A stretch of 8,356 bases of DNA from the NCBI GenBank assembly GCA_964618855.1, contig CAZUCD010000156.1, forward strand, positions 1 to 8,356, given 5' to 3'. Below, in pieces: positions 5,362-8,356 of this stretch. Source of the stretch: CAZUCD01 sp964618855 (lineage in GTDB: Bacteria; Sumerlaeota; Sumerlaeia; SLMS01; JANRJK01). Position 1 is the stretch's first letter. Each line of letters opens with the position of its first letter. Below the pieces are notes generated by a model. That model ran no database searches. It saw nothing but the letters and a program-made list of their open reading frames with translations, and had not been told where the DNA came from. The position numbers and the translations under genes were made by a program.

Positions 5362-6660
5362 ATGAAACTGCTGCTCGGCTTTGCCCTATCGATGCTCGCC
5401 GCGGCTGTGCCCGGGGCCGACCTGCCCTCGCGCAGCCTTGCCGGCATGCCCGCCGCGGATGCGGAGCGGACCCAACTGGACGCGGCGTCCGCGTCGTGGT
5501 GGGTGCGCGCGGGGGACACGCTCTTCAGCCCCGTTTTCGCGCCCGCGGGCGAAAGCGTGGACGCCGACATCTCCCACTACGGGTACTACCTCGGCGCCGT
5601 CCTGCCCGCCGACCTCGCCAGTCGGCGCGTCGGGGGCGGCACGAACTTCCACATTTTGTACTTCCCCGAGGGAGCTCCCGAGCCGGGCGAGCCGGAGCAC
5701 TGCCTCGCCCATGGCCTGGGCGGGCCGTATCCCGTGCACGCGGGGCTCGAGTGGGACGTCGCGTACCGGCCCGAACCGGGACAGCCCACGACGCGCGACA
5801 TCAGCGACGCCCAGATATTGCACCTCCTCTCGGGCCTCGATGCGGACCGCTACCTGTCCACCGTGACGACGCTCGCCGCCTTTGGCACCCGCCAGACCGG
5901 CACGCAGGGCAACATCGACGCGCGGAACTGGATCGCGGCGGAGTTCGCGTCCCTTGGCCTCACCGTGACCACCCCGGAGTTCACCGTTTCGGGCAGCCCG
6001 ACCAGGAATGTCGTCGGGACGCGGACCGGATGGCTGAAGCCGGACGAGTACATCGTGGTCGGGGGGCACTTCGACAGCCGCGGCACCGCCGGCGTCGCGC
6101 CCGGCGCGGAGGACAACGCGAGCGGCACCGCCGGGGTGTTGGAGATCGCCCGCGTGCTGGGTCCGCTCAACCACGAGCGCACGATCCATTTCATCGCCTT
6201 CTCCGGCGAGGAACAGGGACTCCACGGCAGCTACGACTGGACGGGGGACCTGACGCCCGCGCAGCGCGCCAACTGCAAGGGCGCCCTCATCATGGACATG
6301 ATCGCCTACACGGGGGACGCGGACCACGACGTGTGGCTTTCGGCGGGGTCGGCGGGCCTGTCCCTCAGGACCCAACTCGCCGCGGCCGGTGCGACCTACA
6401 CGTCGCTGCGCATCATGAACACGACCGCGATCAGCGGGAGCGACCACACGCCATTCCTTTCCCGGGGCATGCCCGCCGTGCTGTCCATCGAGGGCGACTA
6501 CGACTCCTATGCCGGCTACCACAATTCAGGGGACGTGGCGGCGAACATCACGAAGGAACTCGGCATCGAGGTGACGAAGATGAACCTCGTGGTCGCGGCG
6601 CAGTTGGCGGTGCCCGCGCTGGGATCCTCCGCGTCGGATGCGTGGCTGCTGGCGGAGTAG
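5362..6660 (+). CDS. Secreted M28 family zinc metallopeptidase with N-terminal extension (second of tandem pair)
   Basis: 432 aa. AGGAA, overlapping the previous stop, provides the ribosome site for ATG 5362. The signal peptide is residues 1-19 ('MKLLLGFALSMLAAAVPGA'). Residues 20-150 form an extra region absent from the upstream paralogue. It is rich in Gly, Pro and Tyr, includes 'SHYGYYLGAVLP' and 'FHILYFPEG', and I do not recognise it as a family. The M28 domain runs from about 158 to 415 with His236 ('GGHFDS'), Asp251 ('AEDNASG'), Glu283-Glu284 ('SGEEQG'), Asp312 ('MDMIAY') and His387 ('GYHNSGD'). Residues 174-223 share 38 of 50 positions with residues 90-139 of the upstream protein, so the pair arose by duplication or a close shared origin. 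The C-terminus ('SDAWLLAE') echoes the upstream tail. Likely a periplasmic or extracellular aminopeptidase; substrate unknown. The gene runs convergently into the lipoprotein gene with 19 nt between stops. Confidence 0.92.
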   Translation: MKLLLGFALSMLAAAVPGADLPSRSLAGMPAADAERTQLDAASASWWVRAGDTLFSPVFAPAGESVDADISHYGYYLGAVLPADLASRRVGGGTNFHILYFPEGAPEPGEPEHCLAHGLGGPYPVHAGLEWDVAYRPEPGQPTTRDISDAQILHLLSGLDADRYLSTVTTLAAFGTRQTGTQGNIDARNWIAAEFASLGLTVTTPEFTVSGSPTRNVVGTRTGWLKPDEYIVVGGHFDSRGTAGVAPGAEDNASGTAGVLEIARVLGPLNHERTIHFIAFSGEEQGLHGSYDWTGDLTPAQRANCKGALIMDMIAYTGDADHDVWLSAGSAGLSLRTQLAAAGATYTSLRIMNTTAISGSDHTPFLSRGMPAVLSIEGDYDSYAGYHNSGDVAANITKELGIEVTKMNLVVAAQLAVPALGSSASDAWLLAE

Positions 6661-6679
6661 GCGGCCTGCCGGGCGCGGG

Positions 6680-7519
6680 TCACTCCCCCGCCGCAGATTC
6701 CGCCGCGGCGACCTGCGCCCGCAGGATGTCCCTCGCATAGTGCCACGTCGGCTGGAGCCTGATCGCCTCCTCGACGTGCCGGCGCGCGAGGGCGAGGTCC
6801 GGCGCGGGCTTGTTCAGGTGCGAGTACGCGAGGTTGACATGGAGCTCCGCCTCCCCCCATGCGGGATCGAGCGGGCCCTTCGGCGCGCCGGCCCCTGAGC
6901 CCATCGCCTCGAGCGCACGGTGGTACGCCGCGATGACGTTATCCGGGCCGCCGCCGCGCTCCGCCGGCGCGTTGAAGTACGACATCCCCCACACCCAGAC
7001 GTAGCGCGGGTTGTCCTGCGCGTTGGTCCGCAGGTCCACCATCCGGGCGCGCAGCCGATCCACCAGCGCGGCGTCCTGCGCGCGCGAAGGATCGAAGAAG
7101 AACATCAGCCCCAGGCAGCCCAGCTCCCCTACGCGGGCATCCGTGAAGGCGGGCTCGAGTTCGGCGGAGATGCGGAACTCCTCGGCGGCGGTGGCCGAGT
7201 CGGCGGCGAGGTCCGTGGGGGTCGGGGTTTCGTTCGCACCGTTCATCGCGCGGCGCCACTTCGCAAACCCGCGCCAGTAGTGCGCGCGCGAAGCCACCCC
7301 CGCGTCGGCTGTGAACGGCTCCGCCTGCGCAAAGAGCGCCTCCAGCGCCGCCCGGTCCCCTGCGTAGTCTGCGGCGACGATGCCGCGCATGATGTCCTCC
7401 ATCGAGGCGGCGCGCGCGGATTCTGCGGCTGCCATGTCCTCGTGCGCCCGCCCGCGCAATGTCGTCCCGCATCCCGCCACCGCCACCGCAACCGCCGCCG
7501 CCAAGAGCGCGCCCCTCAT
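6680..7519 (-). CDS. TPR-containing lipoprotein
   Basis: 279 aa starting at 7519 on the minus strand. The frame is open further upstream, but this ATG is preceded by GGAGG (7527-7531 on the plus strand as CCTCC) at 7-nt spacing and begins a clean lipoprotein signal: 'MRGALLAAAVAVAVAGC' with lipobox V-A-G-C and acylated Cys17. The mature protein is Ala/Arg-rich and helical. Tetratricopeptide-like pairs are visible in 'AEEFRISAELEPAFTDARV', in the 'NPRYVWVWGMSYFNAP' / 'NVIAAYHRALEAM' stretch, and in 'ELHVNLAYSHLNKP' / 'ARRHVEEAIRLQPTWHYA'. A membrane-anchored periplasmic scaffold or assembly protein is plausible, but no specific partner is indicated. It is transcribed divergently from the Tat/ankyrin gene, so the two may share a control region. 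Confidence 0.8.
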   Translation of the reverse strand: MRGALLAAAVAVAVAGCGTTLRGRAHEDMAAAESARAASMEDIMRGIVAADYAGDRAALEALFAQAEPFTADAGVASRAHYWRGFAKWRRAMNGANETPTPTDLAADSATAAEEFRISAELEPAFTDARVGELGCLGLMFFFDPSRAQDAALVDRLRARMVDLRTNAQDNPRYVWVWGMSYFNAPAERGGGPDNVIAAYHRALEAMGSGAGAPKGPLDPAWGEAELHVNLAYSHLNKPAPDLALARRHVEEAIRLQPTWHYARDILRAQVAAAESAAGE

Positions 7520-7686
7520 CGAACCGCCTCCGCATGCCAGTCTGGTCCCAGCTTCTGTCATACGCGCACGGACCGGCGCGCATTCAACGCCTGCCCGGCC
7601 CCTGGCCTCCGATTCCCCAACTGAAGTCCTCGCCCGCAGTCGCGTAGCCCATGCAGGATGCATCGGGTTCCGATTGGAGGCATGCG
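7520..7686. promoter_or_regulatory. Divergent intergenic region (lipoprotein / Tat-ankyrin)
   Basis: These 167 nt separate two divergent starts and must hold both promoters unless the genes are transcribed from outside. Both sides carry a good ribosome site: CCTCC at 7527-7531 for the minus-strand gene and GGAGG at 7676-7680 for the plus-strand gene. An 8-bp palindrome GATGCATC (7657-7664) lies just before the plus-strand ribosome site. No convincing -35/-10 pair was recognised on either strand. Confidence 0.45.
7676..7680 (+). promoter_or_regulatory. Ribosome binding site deciding the ankyrin-protein start
   Basis: GGAGG lies 6 nt before ATG 7687, favouring that codon over the in-frame ATG at 7651 (no site, and it would put 16 polar residues before the Tat motif). 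ATG 7699, immediately before Ser-Arg-Arg, remains an alternative. Confidence 0.65.
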
Positions 7687-8328
7687 ATGGCAGACGGGAT
7701 GAGCAGGCGCGGTTTCATCGTCGCGGGGGCGGGGTTCGGCATCGCCACGGGATTCCTCGGGTTGGTGCCGTCGGGCGCGGATGCGCAGGACGCCGCCCCA
7801 CCCGGGAACGCCCTGCATGATGACTTCCCACGGCAGGAGGCCCAGGTCGTGGCGGAGGTCGTGGGCGCCTCGCACGCGAAGATCGACCGCGTGCGCGAGC
7901 TGGTCTCGGCGCGGCCCGCGCTCGCAAAGGCAGCGTGGGACTGGGGATTCGGCGATTGGGAGACGGCGCTCGGAGCCGCCTCGCACGTGGGGCGGGCGGA
8001 CATCGCGGCGCTGCTGATCGAGCACGGCGCGCGCCCGGACCTCTTCACCTTCGCCGCCCTCGGCAACGTGGACGCCGTGCGCGCCGCCATCGGGGCCCAT
8101 CCGGGCCTGCAACGCCTCCACGGCCCGCATGGGATCACGCTGATGGCGCATGCGAGGACGGCCGCGGCACGCGAGGGCGCCACGCCGGCTGAGGAACAGC
8201 GCGCGCGCGACCTGGTCGAGTACCTCGAATCGCTCGGCGGCGCGGATGATCGCGCGCCGGACCTTCCGATGACGGACGAAGCCAAGGCCGCGCTGATCGG
8301 CACCTACCGGTTCGGGGAGGGTGAGTAG
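7687..8328 (+). CDS. Tat-exported ankyrin-repeat protein, possibly C-terminally truncated
   Basis: 213 aa from ATG 7687. A twin-arginine signal is evident: 'MSRRGFIVAGAGFG' (S-R-R-x-F-I) followed by a weakly hydrophobic stretch and a likely cut after 'SGADA', so the protein is exported folded. The mature part contains ankyrin-type helix pairs: 'ALGAASHVGRADIAALLIEHGARPD', then 'LFTFAALGNVDAVRAAIGAHPG' and 'GITLMAHARTA'. A linker ('AKAALIGTYRFGEGE') ends abruptly at TAG 8326-8328. That end resembles the opening of the small beta-rich 'GTY.FG.G' domain often placed at the C-terminus of exported hydrolases and ankyrin proteins. In-frame codons after the TAG (G-T-L-V-V-G-M-N-R) would continue it. 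The molecular role is unknown; ankyrin repeats imply protein binding in the periplasm. Confidence 0.8.
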   Translation: MADGMSRRGFIVAGAGFGIATGFLGLVPSGADAQDAAPPGNALHDDFPRQEAQVVAEVVGASHAKIDRVRELVSARPALAKAAWDWGFGDWETALGAASHVGRADIAALLIEHGARPDLFTFAALGNVDAVRAAIGAHPGLQRLHGPHGITLMAHARTAAAREGATPAEEQRARDLVEYLESLGGADDRAPDLPMTDEAKAALIGTYRFGEGE

Positions 8329-8356
8329 GGAACGCTCGTGGTGGGAATGAACCGTC

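Noticed and set aside
3891..5570. Long minus-strand open frame (559 codons) across the second TA module and first peptidase
   Set aside because: It lies opposite several genuine plus-strand genes with motif support; its composition is that of an antisense shadow.
5386..6522. Minus-strand open frame (378 codons) opposite the second M28 peptidase
   Set aside because: It is antisense to a well-supported peptidase; no family features are visible.
7520..7663. Upstream extension of the lipoprotein frame to 7663
   Set aside because: It would bury the lipobox signal behind 48 residues; ATG 7519 has a GGAGG site and yields a proper lipoprotein signal peptide.

Overview
The window is very GC-rich DNA (about two-thirds G+C by eye) and gene-dense. 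It has Shine-Dalgarno-type start sites, 4-nt gene overlaps, one lipoprotein signal, one Sec-type and one twin-arginine signal peptide. This points to a high-GC Gram-negative, probably environmental, bacterium. I cannot place it taxonomically from the sequence alone. TGA, TAG and TAA all serve as ordinary stops.

Region 1 (1-3599) is a pyrimidine/hydantoin catabolism block. It starts inside a class III aminotransferase of the AGXT2 type, cut by the window edge and closed by a perfect 11-bp inverted repeat. The dihydropyrimidinase/D-hydantoinase gene (2190-3599) follows after a toxin-antitoxin pair. Together these enzymes fit ring opening of dihydropyrimidines and later transamination of beta-alanine-type products. 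Between them sits a DUF433 antitoxin / DUF5615 toxin pair (1292-2193), whose last gene overlaps the dihydropyrimidinase start by 4 nt (GTGA).

The most striking signal is in the dihydropyrimidinase. Its frame is intact over about 470 codons except for one TGA (3009-3011), exactly where the family carries the Cys of its 'ETC(P/A)QYL' motif. The last metal ligand lies after this codon, so a protein ending there should be inactive. A Sec codon, a recent nonsense mutation and a sequencing error are all possible. A SECIS-like stem-loop can be drawn at 3021-3059, but it only partly fits the bacterial consensus.

Region 2 (3625-4175) is a second, unrelated toxin-antitoxin pair: a DUF4258 toxin followed by a YgiT/MqsA-type zinc-finger antitoxin. 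The dihydropyrimidinase gene is therefore bracketed by two TA modules, and both use visibly more A/T in third codon positions than their neighbours.

Region 3 (4305-6660) holds two tandem, 4-nt-spaced paralogous secreted M28 metallopeptidases. Region 4 (6680-8328) is a divergent pair. One gene is a TPR-containing lipoprotein (minus strand, convergent with the peptidases). The other is a Tat-exported ankyrin-repeat protein (plus strand) whose C-terminus may be cut short by a TAG codon. No RNA genes, insertion sequences, CRISPR arrays or gene-free stretches above 300 bases were seen.
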